Positions 10,670 through 22,601 of a stretch of 64,000 bases of DNA are shown here, piece after piece (position 1 is the first letter of the stretch; each line of letters begins with the position of its first letter). The stretch is from the NCBI GenBank assembly GCA_023374045.1, contig CM041776.1, forward strand, positions 45,886,171 to 45,950,170, written 5' to 3'. The notes below the pieces were generated by a model. The model saw only the letters and a list, made by a program, of their open reading frames with translations. It was not told the origin of the DNA and did no database searches. Source of the stretch: Limonium bicolor. Its lineage: Eukaryota; Streptophyta; Magnoliopsida; Caryophyllales; Plumbaginaceae. A program made the position numbers and the translations under genes.

Positions 10670-11110
10670 AACTTGAGTAAGTTTTTCTCAACTCAAGCAA
10701 GACTGAACTACATTCAAAATTGTCGGTACTTCACACTTCTTTCAAAACCTTCAAGAGATTCTTTTCAAAGCCTTTAGGATTATTCTATTCCACACTTTAA
10801 GTGTGTATCTGATGAGGACAGATAGGATTTGTTAGATCCTCAACAAACATGACAACAATTGGGTTAATAATTAGCTCACGATTAGAAAGAGACACTTAGG
10901 TGTGAATGAAGCTAACTTCCCTTTAGGTTAATAAAAACCAATTTGGAATCACAAATCTCAAGATAAAACGCTTAGTACATAGGTTGGTGCTAACTTCATT
11001 TAGTTTATTTACTGCTTTCATATTATATTGTGATTGTGGGGTGCATTGGGTGGTAGCTTAGGACATGCATTCCTGTGTCACCTGTTTTATCCACGATGTC
11101 ACGGGATCCC
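10670..11110 (+). other. 5' leader of element G, first part
   Basis: Non-coding sequence between the putative primer-binding site and the insertion of element B. It continues at 19679 after B. I see no gene. Confidence 0.5.
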
Positions 11111-11115
11111 CAACC

Positions 11116-13073
11116 TGTAATACTCCGTATTTTACGTTTTCAGATTTCATGACATTTCGGTTTATATCATTGCTTATGTTATGTGTTACTTTGGATAGCT
11201 GATGGGACACCGGAGTCTTTAAATTAAAAGACGGGGGCAAGGAGGTCGTTTCCCCTCTTTTATTTTGGTGAGACTTATTAAGGTAGATAAGTCATTTATT
11301 TTACTTTCTCAATCCACGATTAACTTTCAAATCGTGCGTTCTTCCTCGCGACAGTTTCTGCGCTCTCCTCTCTTCTTCTTCCTTGGTGAGCACTTTGTCT
11401 TCTGGTGAATCTTTGCTGCGTTTGAGGTCGGTTCTGCTGCTGCTTCTGTTTGGGTTCTTCTCCTCTACAATCAGGTTTGGTTTTTCCTTTCGATTCCGAT
11501 GGTTTCCGCTTCTGTTTTGAGAGGGCAGTTTTCTGATTTTGGGGTCTCTTCTCTGCGAATTCAGTGGTGCATTGTGCGTCTCCTCTGTTGTGTTCTGTTC
11601 GTTGAGTTGCTGGTAACGTGTGGACTGAATCAGCGCTTCGAATTCATGTAAGTGGGGGATGGAATCGGGGTAGTTTGCTCACCCTCGGGGATTGATTTTA
11701 ATATCTGTTTCGTATCCGATTTCGTGTGTTGCTTGTGTGTTTTCTCATTGGTTTTGCGTTGTTAATCGTTTGGCTAAGCCCCCGAGGGTACTGATTTACC
11801 ATTCTGTGAGTTTTGTGTGAGTTATGGTGATTTTTTGACTGATTCTGCTCGTCTGATCGCTCTGGATTTCGTCAGTTTCGCGCTGTCCGAACGTCTGTCC
11901 GAACTTGTAAGTTCGGACAGTGCATCGGGCGCGTTTGTTTTTTGAAGGTTTTGAAGTGTCCGAACATTGGTCCGAACTTCAAAGTTCGGACCTGACGTGA
12001 GGATGAATTTTCGTAAAAGTTTCAACGTGTGTCCGAACTTGCAAGGTCGGACGCAAGTTCGGACACGAAGATGGTTCCGGCTTTTAACTCTCGACTTACG
12101 TCCGAACTTCGACGTTCGGACGTAAGTTCGGACATTTGTATCTCCGCGACCTCTGATTCTCGGCTCTGTCCGAACTTGCAAGGTCGGACGCAAGTTCGGA
12201 CATGCCACTGTTTTGAGCGTAACTCCTTCGTTTTAGCTCCGTTTTGAGTTCCATTTGCGGGGTTGGATTCCCCTATCTGTGTACAAGCTTCTTATGCTGT
12301 TTATATGCATTTTTATGCACTTAAGATCTGTTTTGTGAGCTTTTGGTTTTGGGACCTAGTTACTTTGCTTCTGAGCCTTGGATAGTCGGGTCGGGCTGTC
12401 CCGTAGCATGCTGCGCAGGAATTCCTTCTGTTTATACTCCTTAGGGTCTCCCTTAGGACGTTATTTGACCGACGGGTCTGTTAGCTGTCTCTATGGCTTC
12501 TGTTGTGGGATCCTCAGATCCATAGGACCTTACGTGAGTCCTTCTGTTGTGTTAGCTTGTTACTAGTGTCCCACTCTTCTGTTTCTGATCTGAAGGTCCG
12601 ACTGTGTTTTGAAGTGATATTCCGTTCTGCTCTGCCGCTGTTTTGTGGCTTCATTCTGTCTATTTATATTGACTCCGCTATCCTCTCTGTTTATAAGTAT
12701 TCTTCTGCTCCTGTTTTGAGTGGGCTTCCTTGAGGAAGTCTTCTGCTTGCTGGGCTGTTTAGCTCACCCCTTTACTTTGTTGCAGATTGAGCTCGTGGGA
12801 TTTTCTCTTCTCGTCCCCTTCTGGAGCTTCGTTTTTTTATGTGTCTTTAGACTTTTTGTGCTTGCGCTTTGGACGCTTTAGTACTTTGTGTAGCCTTCGG
12901 GCCTCTCTCTTTGTATTTGACTTATAAGCTTTTGGATCTTGTAAACTCTTTGGTATTTATTCAAGTTTGTTATTCGGTTTTGGGATTCGTTTCTTTAGAG
13001 CCTTGCGACGTTAGGTAGTAGACTCGCGGCGTGTAACGGCCCTAACTCCTAGGCCGGTTTTGGGGTCGTTACA
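11116..13073 (+). repeat. 5' LTR of element B
   Basis: Starts TGTAATACTCC and ends GTCGTTACA; 1958 bp. It contains a five-cassette inverted-repeat array at 11897-12189. ORFs here (for example 11822-12208 minus and 12029-12247 plus) are repeat artefacts. Confidence 0.95.
11897..12189 (+). repeat. Array of five 22-nt GTCCGAAC/GTTCGGAC cassettes in LTR B
   Basis: Cassettes start at 11897, 11970, 12031, 12100 and 12168 and are each exactly 22 nt, GTCCG-N12-CGGAC. Most have longer arms: the one at 12100 sits in a palindrome with 13-bp perfect arms and a 6-nt loop, and that at 12031 in a 34-nt structure with 12-bp arms. The 3' LTR repeats the array at 18496, 18569, 18631, 18700 and 18769. The arm sequence beyond GTCCG differs from that in element A. 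Confidence 0.85.
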
Positions 13074-13078
13074 TTTAG

Positions 13079-13096
13079 TGGTATCAGAGCCAGGTT
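13079..13096 (+). other. Primer-binding site of B, initiator tRNA-Met
   Basis: All 18 bases, beginning TGGTATCAGAGCC, are complementary to the 3' end of plant initiator tRNA-Met as I know it. It starts five bases after the LTR end. Unlike C and F, the site is not followed by a complementary hairpin arm. Confidence 0.9.
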
Positions 13097-13203
13097 GCTC
13101 GTTCTTTGGTGGCTGTGGGGTTTTGTCTGCATGTGTGGGTGTCTGAAAGGTCTGTGTTTGATGCTTGATGGTTTCTGATAAATTTTGATGTTGTATCTTC
13201 AGT

Positions 13204-14290
13204 ATGCCTCCCCGACGTTCAGGACGTGGTACAGCTGCAGGCGATGCTCCCCAGGGGGACATTGCAGAGATTGTGCAGCAGGTGGTGACCCAGGTGCTGC
13301 AGACTGTAGGGGCCACTGCTGGTCAGGCGGCAGGAGCCGGTAACGCGGGGGGCAACAATGTGAAGGCGCTTCAGGAGTTTCTGAAGCTGAAGCCGCCTTC
13401 TTTTAATGCTAGTGGCGACCCACAGGAGGCGAGCCACTGGATTACTGCGATTGAGGACCTGCTGCGGGTCATGGGATGTGAGGAGGATCAGAAAGTCGAT
13501 TCGCTACCTTCATGTTTCAGAGTGAGGCGAAGGAGTGGTGGAAATCGGTCGAAGGGAAGTACCCCCACCCATGGACATGGGAGCAGTTCAGGGGCTGCTT
13601 CAATCAGCAGTTCTATCCCGATGTCTTCAGGGATCAGAAGATTGTAGAGTATGGGAGACTTCGCCAGACGAAGGAGATGTCAGTGGACGACTATGTGAGA
13701 AGTTTATTTCCCTTTCGAAGTTTGTGCCTGAGCCGGATGATAACCGGAAGGCTAGGATGTTTGAGGCTGGGTTGAGGGGTGACATTCGAGCTGCTGTGGC
13801 ACCTTTTCGCCACAAGACCTTCAGGGATGTGGCCGATGTGGCGTTGGTGGTGGAGTCTGAGCTGCAGGCTAGGCAGCGGTATGAGAAGAGGGACCAGAGG
13901 CCCGATAAGGGCAAGGACCAGAAGAGGAAGGGTCGCGTGGAGGAGCCCGAGAGGCGTGAGCAGACTTCTTCTCAGAAGAAGAAGTATAGAGGAGACCGGG
14001 GTCTTCTTCATCAGCATCCCCTGCTGTGGAGAAGTGTGCGGAGTGTGACCGTTTCCATCCTGGGCGGAGTGCTACAGGAAGTCCGGGGCGTGCTTCAAGT
14101 GTGGTTCGCTAGACCATCGCATTGCCCAGTGTCCACAGGCTAGAGGTGGAGGTAGCAGTGGCGGTTCTGAGGGCCGAGGAGCTGGTTCAGGGTCCGGGCA
14201 GAAGGCTGATCAGAAGAAGCCCCAGACCCAGGCTCGTGTGTACGCTCTAGCTGGTGAGCGAGACCGTGACTCAGGCCGAGTTGTGTAAGG
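13204..14290 (+). pseudogene. gag: Tekay-type gag of element B, frameshifted
   Basis: Structural nucleocapsid protein. The ATG at 13204 begins MPPRRSGRGT, typical of Tekay/Del gags, followed by the capsid region (KLKPPSFNASGDPQEASHWI). A frameshift near 13495 moves reading to the frame carrying EAKEWWKSVEGKYP and FNQQFYPDVFRDQK; another near 13700 moves it again (SKFVPEPDDNRKARMFEAGL). A CX2CX4HX4C zinc knuckle (CFKCGSLDH..) lies at 14091-14132 in yet another frame. Short overlapping ORFs from 13512 to 14143 are pieces of this one gene. The frameshifts are one-base indels. Confidence 0.88.
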
Positions 14291-14308
14291 TATTCTTCAG
14301 ATCTCTTC

Positions 14309-14640
14309 TCAGCCAGTTTTCTGCTTGTTTGATTCAGGAGCTACCCACTCCTTTGTGTCTGCTGATTTAGTGGGTAGTCTCGGGTTGTCTGCTGTGCCCT
14401 GTGATGTGGATTTGTGTATTTCTAGCCCGCTGAGTGGCGTACCTGCTTGTGTACTTGATTCTGTGTGTAAGTCGGTTCCGGTAGTGATTATGGATAGGAA
14501 CTTGTCTGCTGATTTGATCCCTATGCGTATGTCTTGCTTCGATGTGATTTTGGGCATGGACTGGCTAGCAGAGCACCATGCCCATATAGATTGTGCAGCT
14601 AGGAGAGTTTGTGTTTGATAGACCGGGTGAGACCCGTTTT
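14309..14640 (+). pseudogene. Aspartic protease domain of element B
   Basis: Retroviral-type aspartic protease that would process Gag-Pol. The frame at 14325-14618 has the active-site motif FDSGATHSF at its start and the downstream DVILGMDWL motif usual in Ty3/gypsy proteases. It is cut off by a stop just after that motif, so the link to RT is broken by a frameshift near 14620. Confidence 0.88.
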
Positions 14641-14764
14641 GCTTTTGTGGGGAATTCCATTCCTTGTGCTCCTGTGTTGGTGTCTGCTATGCAGGCAGTC
14701 CGTTCCTTGAGGAAGGGCTGCCAGGGTTTCTCTGCTTTGTACCTGAGGTTAAGGAGGGATCCCG

Positions 14765-15656
14765 GTTGGAGGATAAACCATTGCGTGTGAGTTTCCTGAG
14801 GTGTTCCAGGACGATGTGCCAGGACTACCACCTGATCGTGAGGTGGAGTTTTCTATTGAGTTAGCGCCAGGGACTCAGCCTATCTCTAAGGCTCCCTATC
14901 GCATGAGTCCGGCAGAGCTTAAGGAGCTGAAGGTGCAGCTGCAGCAGGATCTTCTGGATAAGGGCTTCATTCGCCCTAGTGTGTCTCCATGGGGAGCACC
15001 TGTGTTGTTCGTGAAGAAGAAGGATGGCTCCTTCAGATTGTGCATTGATTATAGGGAATTGAATAAGGTTACCATCAAGAATCGGTATCCTCTTCCCCGC
15101 ATTGATGATCTCTTTGACCAGTTAGCAGGGGCGACAGTCTTCTCGAAGATCGACTTGCGTTCTGGATATCATCAGCTGAAGATTAAGGCCGAGGATGTGT
15201 CTAAGTCTGCATTTAGGACCCGATATGGGCATTATGAGTTCTTGGTCATGCCTTTTGGTTTGACCAATGCCCCGTCGTTCTTCATGGATATGATGAACAG
15301 AGTCTTCAAACCTTTCTTGGATTCTTTTGTAGTTGTGTTTTTTGACGACATCTTGGTGTACTCCAAGAGTGCTGAGGAGCATGAGGAGCATCTGAGGATG
15401 GTTCTACAGACGTTGAAGGAGAAGGAGCTGTATGCTAAATTGAAGAAGTGTGAGTTCTGGTTGGATAGAGTGGTGTTTCTTGGCCACGTGGTTTCGAAGG
15501 ATGGCATATCAGTGGACCCAGAGAAGATTAAGGCAGTTATGGAGTGGGCGAAGCCCACTAGTGTGTCTGAGGTGCGCAGTTTTCTGGGATTGGCTGGGTA
15601 TTATAGGAAGTTCGTGGAGGGCTTTTCTAATTGTATCTCCCTTGACTCGTCTTCTT
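14765..15656 (+). CDS. pol: Reverse transcriptase domain of element B
   Basis: Copies element RNA into DNA. The open frame 14801-15658 (285 residues) runs through the Ty3/gypsy RT motifs in order: [52 protein letters not shown], the catalytic FDDILVYS and [10 protein letters not shown]. The residue before the DD pair is Phe where Ile is usual (near 15343), but both catalytic Asp remain. Homology begins slightly upstream of 14801 ([13 protein letters not shown] follows a coding stretch in the same frame), so that ATG is internal to the polyprotein. A frameshift near 15640 ends the frame. Confidence 0.92.
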
Positions 15657-16110
15657 AGGAAGGATGTCAAGTTTGATTGGAGTGAGGCGTGCCAGGAGAG
15701 CTTTCAGGAGTTGAAGAAGAGGTTGACTTCGGCTCCGATTTTGACGTTGCCTTCTGGGACAGAGGGCTTCGAGGTGTTCTGTGACGCTTCCCATAGAGGG
15801 CTGGGTGTGTTCTGATGCAGCAGGGAAAGGTGGTAGCGTATGGGTCACGACAGTTGAAGCCGTATGAGAAGAATTATCCTACCCATGACTTGGAGCTAGC
15901 TGCTGTGGTCTTCGCTTTGAAGATCTGGCGGCACTATTTGTATGGGGTGACGTGTAAGGTCTACACGGATCACAAGAGTCTCAAATATCTGTTCACGCAG
16001 AAGAATTGAATTTGAGACAGCGGCGCTGGTTGGAGCTGTTACATGACTACGATCTGGAGATCCTCTACCATCCGGGTAGAGCGAATGTGGTGGCGGATGC
16101 CTTGAGCCGT
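15657..16110 (+). pseudogene. RNase H domain of element B
   Basis: Degrades RNA in RNA-DNA hybrids. The N-terminal part (DWSEACQESFQELKKRL, then [14 protein letters not shown]) ends at a frameshift near 15813. Reading resumes with [44 protein letters not shown], then [14 protein letters not shown]. Another frameshift near 16008 precedes LRQRRWLELLHDYD. These motifs are standard for Ty3/gypsy RNase H. Confidence 0.85.
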
Positions 16111-16184
16111 AGGGGTGCTCCTGGACTTGCTTGTTCGTTGTCAGGGGTTCAGAGGTCTGCTATTGAGCTTCAGCGTATGGGGAT

Positions 16185-17690
16185 TTGGGTTTTCGGTCTG
16201 ACCGTGCTGGGATGATTGCTTCGATTCAGGTCCAGTCTACTTTGATTGAGCGGATCAGAGAGGGTCAGAAGGCTGATGCTGAGTTGTGTAAGATCAGAGA
16301 GAAGTTGGCAGATGAGCAGGAGTCAGAGTTTTCTGTGTCCAGCGATGATTGTCTACGCTTCAGGGGCAGAGTTTGTGTGCCTAGTGGAGGCGACCTTAGG
16401 CGGGAGATTATGCAGGAGGCTCATGGAGCTCCTTATTCTGTGCACCCAGGAGGGGTGAAGATGTACCGGGATCTCCGGGAATCCTTTTGGTGGGCGAATA
16501 TGAAGAGGGAGATTTCTGATTTTGTGGCTCGTTGCCAAACCTGTCAGCAGGTGAAGGCTGAGCATCAGCGACCTGCGGGTCTTCTGCAGCCTCTTCCCGT
16601 TCCTGAGTGGAAATGGGAGAGTGTTGGCATGGATTTATTGTGGGGTTGCCTAGGACATCTTCTGGGTACGATGCGCTATGGGTGATTGTGGACCGGTTGA
16701 CGAAGTCAGCTCATTTCTTGCCTGTGAGGAAGACCTTCAGCCTTGAGCGCCTGGCTCGGCTGTATATTGATGAGATTGTGAGGTTGCACGTGTGCCGGCG
16801 ACGATCGTTTCGGACAGAGATCCGAGATTTGTATCTCGCTTCTGGCGAAGCCTGCATAAGGCGTTAGGGACGAGTTTGGCTTTCAGTTCGGCTTATCATC
16901 CTCAGACCGATGGGCAGACGGAGAGGACGAATCAGATTTTGGAGGACATGTTGAGGGCTTGTGTGCTCGACTTCGGGGGCAGTTGGGATCAGCATGTGAC
17001 CTTGATTGAGTTCGCCTACAATAATAGTTTCCAATCGAGCATTGGGATGGCTCCATATGAGGCGTTTTATGGTAGGCGCTGTAGATCTCCTATTTGTTGG
17101 GATGACCTGCGGGAGAGGGCGATAGTAGGTCCTGAGTTGGTGCAGGGAGCTGTGGACAAAGTTAAGACTATCAGGGAGCGTTTGTTGGTTGCCCAGAGCC
17201 GGCAGAAGAGTTATGCAGATCAGAGACGCCGTCCGCTTGAGTTTCAGGTGGGAGACCACGTGTACCTGAAGATCTCTCCAGTTCGGGGTGTGGTTCGTTT
17301 TGGGAAGCGAGGCAAGCTGAGTCCTCGGTTCGTAGGGCCTTTTGAGGTGCTTGGGAAGGTTGGGCCGTGGCTTACAGATTGGCATTGCCACCAGCTCTAG
17401 CAGGAGTGCATGACGTGTTCCATGTGTCGATGCTCAGGAAGTATCTACATGATCCTTCGCATGTGATTGACTATGGTCAGCTTCGACTCAGAGATGATTT
17501 CACTTATGTAGGCAGTTCCGGTTCGTATTTTAGCACGGGGATGTTCGTCGGCTTCGTAGCAAGACACTGCCTATGGTTAAGTGCAGTGGTCTGACAGTCC
17601 GAGCGTGAGGCGACGTGGGACTCGAGGAGGAGTTGCGTGCTAAGTTTCCTTCCCTTTCGAGCAGTGAGGTATGTTGAATTTCGAGGACGA
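16185..17690 (+). pseudogene. Integrase of element B with chromodomain-like tail
   Basis: Inserts the DNA copy into the chromosome. Visible in order: the zinc-binding region (HPGGVKMYRDL, CQTCQQVKAEHQRPAG), the DDE core spread over three frames (SVGMDLLWG, VDRLTKSAHFLPVRK, IVSDRDPRFVSRFW, YHPQTDGQTERTNQ, ILEDMLRAC) and the C-terminal VGDHVYLKISP and LPPALAGVHDVFHVSML. The final 150 bases resemble the Tekay-type chromodomain tail but contain several frame breaks and stops. Frameshifts lie near 16650, 16790 and 17370. Confidence 0.88.
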
Positions 17691-17696
17691 AATTCC

Positions 17697-17713
17697 TTTT
17701 AAGGGGGGAGTGA
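17697..17713 (+). other. Polypurine tract of element B
   Basis: TTTTAAGGGGGGAGTGA directly precedes the 3' LTR at 17714. Confidence 0.8.
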
Positions 17714-19673
17714 TGTAATACTCCGTATTTTACGTTTTCAGATTTCATGACATTTCGGTTTATATCATTGCTTATGTTATGTGTTACTTTGGATTAGCTG
17801 ATGGGACACCGGAGTCTTTAATTAAAAGACGGGGGCAAGGAGGTCGTTTTCCCCTCTTTTATTTTGGTGAGACTTATTAAGGTAGATAAGTCATTTATTT
17901 TATTTCTCAATCCACGATTAACTTTCAAATCGTGCGTTCTTCCTCCTCGCGACAGTTTCTGCCTCCTCCTCTCTCTTCTTCCTTGGTGAGCACTTTGTCT
18001 TCGGTGAATCTTTTTTGCTGCGTTTGTGGTCGGTTCTGCTGCTGCTTCTGTTTGGTTCTTCTCCTCTGCAATCAGGTTTGGTTTTTCCTTTCGATTCCGA
18101 TGGTTTCCGCTTCTGTTTTGAGAGGGCAGTTTTCTGATTTTGGGTCTCTTCTCTGCGAATTCAGTGGTGCATTGTGCGTCTCCTCTGTTGTGTTCTGTTC
18201 GTTGAGTTGCTGGTAACGTGTGGACTGAATCAGCGCTTCGAATTCATGTAAGTGGGGATGGAATCGGGGTAGTTTGCTCACCCTCGGGGATTGATTTTAA
18301 TATCTGTTTCGTATCCGATTTCGTGTGTGCTTGTGTGTTTTCTCATTGGTTTTGCGTTGTTAATCGTTTGGCTAAGCCCCCAAGGGTACAGATTTACCAT
18401 TCTGTGAGTTTTGTGTGAGTTATGGTGATTTTTTGACTGATTTCAGCTCGTCTGATCGCTCTGGATTTCGTCAGTTTCGCGCTGTCCGAACGTCTGTCCG
18501 AACTTGTAAGTTCGGACAGTGCATCGGGCGCGTTTTGTTTTTGAAGGTTTTGAAGTGTCCGAACATCGGTCCGAACTTCAAAGTTCGGACCTGACGTGAG
18601 GATGAATTTTTCGTAAAAGTTTCGACGTGTGTCCGAACTTGCAAGGTCGGACGCAAGTTCGGACACGAAGATGGTTCCGGCTTTTAACTCTCGACTTACG
18701 TCCGAACTTCGACGTTCGGACGTAAGTTCGGACATTTGTATCTCCGCGACCTCTGATTCTCGGCCTCTGTCCGAACTTGCAAGGTCGGACGCAAGTTCGG
18801 ACATGCCACTGTTTTGAGTGTAACTCCTTCGTTTTAGCTCCGTTTTGAGTTCCGTTTGCGGGGTTAGATTCCCCTATCTGTGTACAAGCTTCTTATGCTG
18901 TTTATATGCATTTTTATGCACTTAAGATCTGTTTTGTGAGCTTTTGGTTTTGGGACCTAGTTACTTTGCTTCTGAGCCTTGGATAGTCGGGTCGGGCTGT
19001 CCCGTAGCATGCTGCGCAGGAATTCCTTCTTTTTATACTCCTTAGGGTCTCCCTTAGGACGTTATTTGACCGACGGGTCTGTTAGCTGTCTCTACGGCTT
19101 CTGTTGTGGGATCCTCGGATCCATAGGACCTTACGTGAGTCCTTCTGTTGTGTTAGCTTGTTACTAGTGTCCCACTCTTCTGTTTCTGATCTGAAGGTCC
19201 GACTGTGTTTGAAGTGATATTCCGTTCTGCTCTGCCGCTGTTTTGTGGCTTCATTCTGTCTATTTATATTGACTCCGCTATCCTCTCTGTTTATAAGTAT
19301 TCTTCTGCTCCTGTTTTGAGTGGGCTTCCTTGAGGAAGTCTTCTGCTTGCTGGGCTGTTTAGCTCACCCCTTTACTTTGTTGCAGATTGAGCTCGTGGGA
19401 TCTTCTCTTCTCGTCCCCTTCTGGAGCTTCGTTATTTTTATGTGTCTTTAAACTTTTTGTGCTTGCGCTTTGGACGCTCTAGTACTTTGTGTAGCCTTCG
19501 GCCTCTCTCTTTGTATTTGACTTATAAGCTTTTGGATCTTGTAAACTCTTTGGTATTTATTCAAGTTTGTTATTCGGTTCTGGGATTCGTTTCGTTTAGA
19601 GCCTTGCGACGTTAGGTAGTAGACTCGCGGCGTGTAACGGCCCTAACTCCTAGGCCGGTTTTGGGTCGTTACA
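17714..19673 (+). repeat. 3' LTR of element B
   Basis: 1960 bp, same ends as the 5' LTR, followed by the target duplication CAACC. Differences from the 5' copy are mainly single-base runs of different length and a few substitutions. Confidence 0.95.
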
Positions 19674-19678
19674 CAACC

Positions 19679-20682
19679 GGTCCACGGTTGATTCCCCATG
19701 AGCTGGGTCACTCTCTCAGTGAACAAACCCACGAGGCGGTATGGTCTCCAACTAACGCTTTGAGGCTCATGATCCAAAAAATATCCTTCATTACCCCAGT
19801 CTAAGCTAGCATATAGCGAGCCATGAGCCTTCAGTGCCCAGCTGCCTTATCCGGTGTCTAAGATGGGCTTATGGGTAGTCACCCCCTTGTATGCCGTCAG
19901 TCTGACCACCCTTTGCCTTACCTTGAAGATTGCATGGGCTTAGTTCTCCATTGTTCCTCTGCACCACGGGTGTCTCTAAAGCCCAATATCACGCTACACG
20001 TCCATAGAGGATCCCGTATTTACCGGATACCCATACATGGCACAACATAGTCAGTGAATAATTTGGACTTTAGACACACCTGACCGTGCAGATGACGAGA
20101 GACCCGTTCCCATGCAATACTTCCCTGAGTTTCCCGAAAAGTAGGGTGTTGTCGGATCATCACTGGTCGTGGCGTATGTTTCCTTATCATCTCCGGTATC
20201 CTGACCTTTCGAACCTAAGCACTCCAGACTTTCTATATGACGTGCCTCACAAGGGGAATAGCAGAGAAAAACCCCGAGAGATGACAGTGAAGGGACGACG
20301 GTTCCCCCGGTGAGACGGAATCATAATTGACCTGGAAAGTGATTATCCCAACACTAATACTTACAGCTTCACATCAAACATAGCCGCTATTTACGTTACG
20401 CTCTGCACATGTGCTCAACCCCTTTAATAAAAATCATGCTTTCAAAACCTCCTTCAGAATCTTTCTTTCAATGTCGCTTACGAATTTTTCAATACCTTGT
20501 GAAATCATTTTTTAAAACACTCTTCTGAAAACACACTTTAAAGGTTTTCTCAAGAAAAATGTTTTAAAACCCTTACTGTTTTCCAAAAAAAGTTCCTCTC
20601 TTCATTTTCATTTCTGAAATATTAGCCATATTCACATTACCTAATTGCGCTTCCCCAATCTTATACACCACTTTCTTTCCCC
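19679..20682 (+). other. 5' leader of element G, second part
   Basis: Continues the leader interrupted by B. It reads as non-coding except for short ORFs with no recognisable domains. Confidence 0.5.
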
Positions 20683-21997
20683 TTGTTTTCTCTTTTCCTC
20701 TACCTCGGTTTTGCAGGGATTAATCATGATGAACCGCCTAGTACCAGTTCCAGGAGAGAGGAAGAGACAAAGAGACGCCCTAGAGCAAAAGGAAGGAAGG
20801 AAGCAGCAGCGAGAGAACAAGCCCGTATTACCCTTTACCAGCAAGAGCATGCTCAGGAAGCAGAGTTTGCCATTAATTTGAAGAGTCGATGTGCGGGAAT
20901 GAAGGACATCGGAGAACCCCTCTTCTTAAGCCTGGCTCACTTAGGCATCAGGCAAAACATTGATTATGAGGCATTATACGAATCGGTCACCCATTGGGAT
21001 CCAGAAGACCACCTCTATCGATTCGCTGTTGAGGAGTTGACCATGCTACCAGCTGAAGCAGATGCTTTTTGAAAATCAAACCTCACCAAAAGATGCCCCG
21101 TATACCATTTGACCGGACAGAAACGCCAGCTTTTGCAGCAAAGTTTCTTGGAGTAGACATTGCTGAAGTACAAAGTTTTGGAGGCATGAGTCTGAGTTTA
21201 AAAGACCTCCTTGATCATTTCTGCAAGCCGTACCGTCCACTAAGGACCCAGAGACGTGTGTTGGATCTTTGTATCATGGGGTTACATCTCTTCCGGTAGA
21301 GCGGTCTGAGAATGAACCCCAAGATCATTTATTTGTTAAAAGCTTACGAAGATGGACTCAGCATTGGGACCTATGTGGTAGCCGAAATAGTCAAGGGACT
21401 AGATCGTTGGAAGGAAGCAGGCATCCGTGAGACATTCTTTATAGGAAGTGCATTGCTACTGCAGATTTGGCTTTTCGACCATTTGAGGGTGCCGATCTTA
21501 TCAAACTTCGAGACAGTAAACATGGGAACCTTTCTGACCACTAGGAAGAAAGTTGAGAAGCCAAAAGAGGGATGAAGGGCCTTCTTTAGAGATGTTCGTT
21601 ACCATTCCCACATCCTTTGGGTGATCAATGATTGGGATGTCCAAGGAGGTACTGTCAGATCAGCAGAACATAACAGTTTGGTCCTAATCGGCCTAGACCG
21701 CTTCATCACATTTTCCTACTTAGGGTGATGCGACAGTTCAAGCGAGAGCAGACTATCCCAGGAGCAGAGATGTCTAAGTTCAAGGATCTCCGTTTTACAG
21801 ACCCAACGGTTAACCACATAACCCGAGCCTATGACACTAGGGTCAAATGGGCCATCTTTGACGAGAGGGACACAGACTTTCGTTTGAGCGACTCTTATAA
21901 GAGTTGGTTAGAGAAACGAGTGGATCGTATAGAGAAGTACCCATACTCCCTTGATCGACCAATAACTAATCAAGACCCCACCCTTCAATTGCTGTGA
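20683..21997 (+). pseudogene. Ogre-type ORF1, DUF7745-like, degenerate
   Basis: Ogre/Tat elements carry an extra ORF upstream of gag, of unknown function. Here a charged N-terminus (SSRREEETKRRPRAKGRK) is followed by LSLAHLGIRQNIDYEALYES, then HWDPEDHLYRFAVEELTMLP, LSLKDLLDHF, VLDLCIMGLHLF and FFIGSALLLQIWLFDHL. This order resembles the plant DUF7745 family found in such ORFs. Breaks: a frameshift near 21066, in-frame stops at 21297-21299 and 21573-21575, and a second frameshift near 21720. The last piece (21725-21997) is highly charged. Confidence 0.6.
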
Positions 21998-22601
21998 ATT
22001 TATAGCCTGCGCTGACAAAGAACCAGTTAAGGAAGAAGGGGCGAGAAGAATTGAAGTGAAAGAAGATCATCGGCTGATCTGCCCTCCACTCGCTATTGAG
22101 TGTTAGTTTCATGACTAGCGGATGTTAGCTCTTTTAGAATCTGAATTTAACTCCCCATCCCCCTTTACTATCTGGATGTAATCCCTTTTTGAATTCAGAT
22201 GTATCGATTATGTAATTACTGTTTAAGTTATCTGGGTGTAATTCCCCTTTTGAATTCGGATGTAACTCCCCATTCCCCTTATTATGTGGAACTCGGTTAT
22301 GTAATGGCTATTAAATGACATAACATTTTCCCCCTTATGGTTCTAAATGTAACCCCCTTTTCCCCGACACATGCAATTGCGGTTAAGTAATCGAATATGG
22401 CTTTTATTTTGGAAATGGAAACTAGGCTCGTGCACCTTTTCTTCACAAATCAAGTATTATAGAAAACCTACATTTGCAAACGTTTTACACAAACAATGAG
22501 GATGACCTTTTCTCTTTCTACCTTCTTTCAAATGTGCAATCACACTAATAATCATTATGCTATTCCGCGGTAGTACCGTCGACAGCAGATTGTGAAGATT
22601 T
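21998..22601 (+). other. Spacer between ORF1 and gag of element G
   Basis: No gene seen. From about 22150 to 22360 it has degenerate repeats of a segment containing GAATTCnGATGTAA and CCCCTTTT. Confidence 0.5.

Larger units (their letters stand above)
11116..19673 (+). mobile_element. Complete Tekay-type chromovirus B, 8558 bp
   Basis: Full-length Ty3/gypsy element with two LTRs of about 1.96 kb, primer-binding site, gag, protease, RT, RNase H, integrase with a broken chromodomain-like tail, and polypurine tract, all on the plus strand. It is flanked by a perfect 5-bp target duplication, CAACC, at 11111-11115 and 19674-19678. It interrupts the leader of element G, so it is younger than G. 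The LTRs are nearly identical, yet the coding region holds many frameshifts; the differences are largely one-base indels in homopolymers. Confidence 0.95.

Noticed and set aside
11822..12247. SELARSDASSD-type ORFs in LTR B
   Set aside because: Produced on both strands by the GTCCGAAC cassettes; present in both LTRs without a domain.
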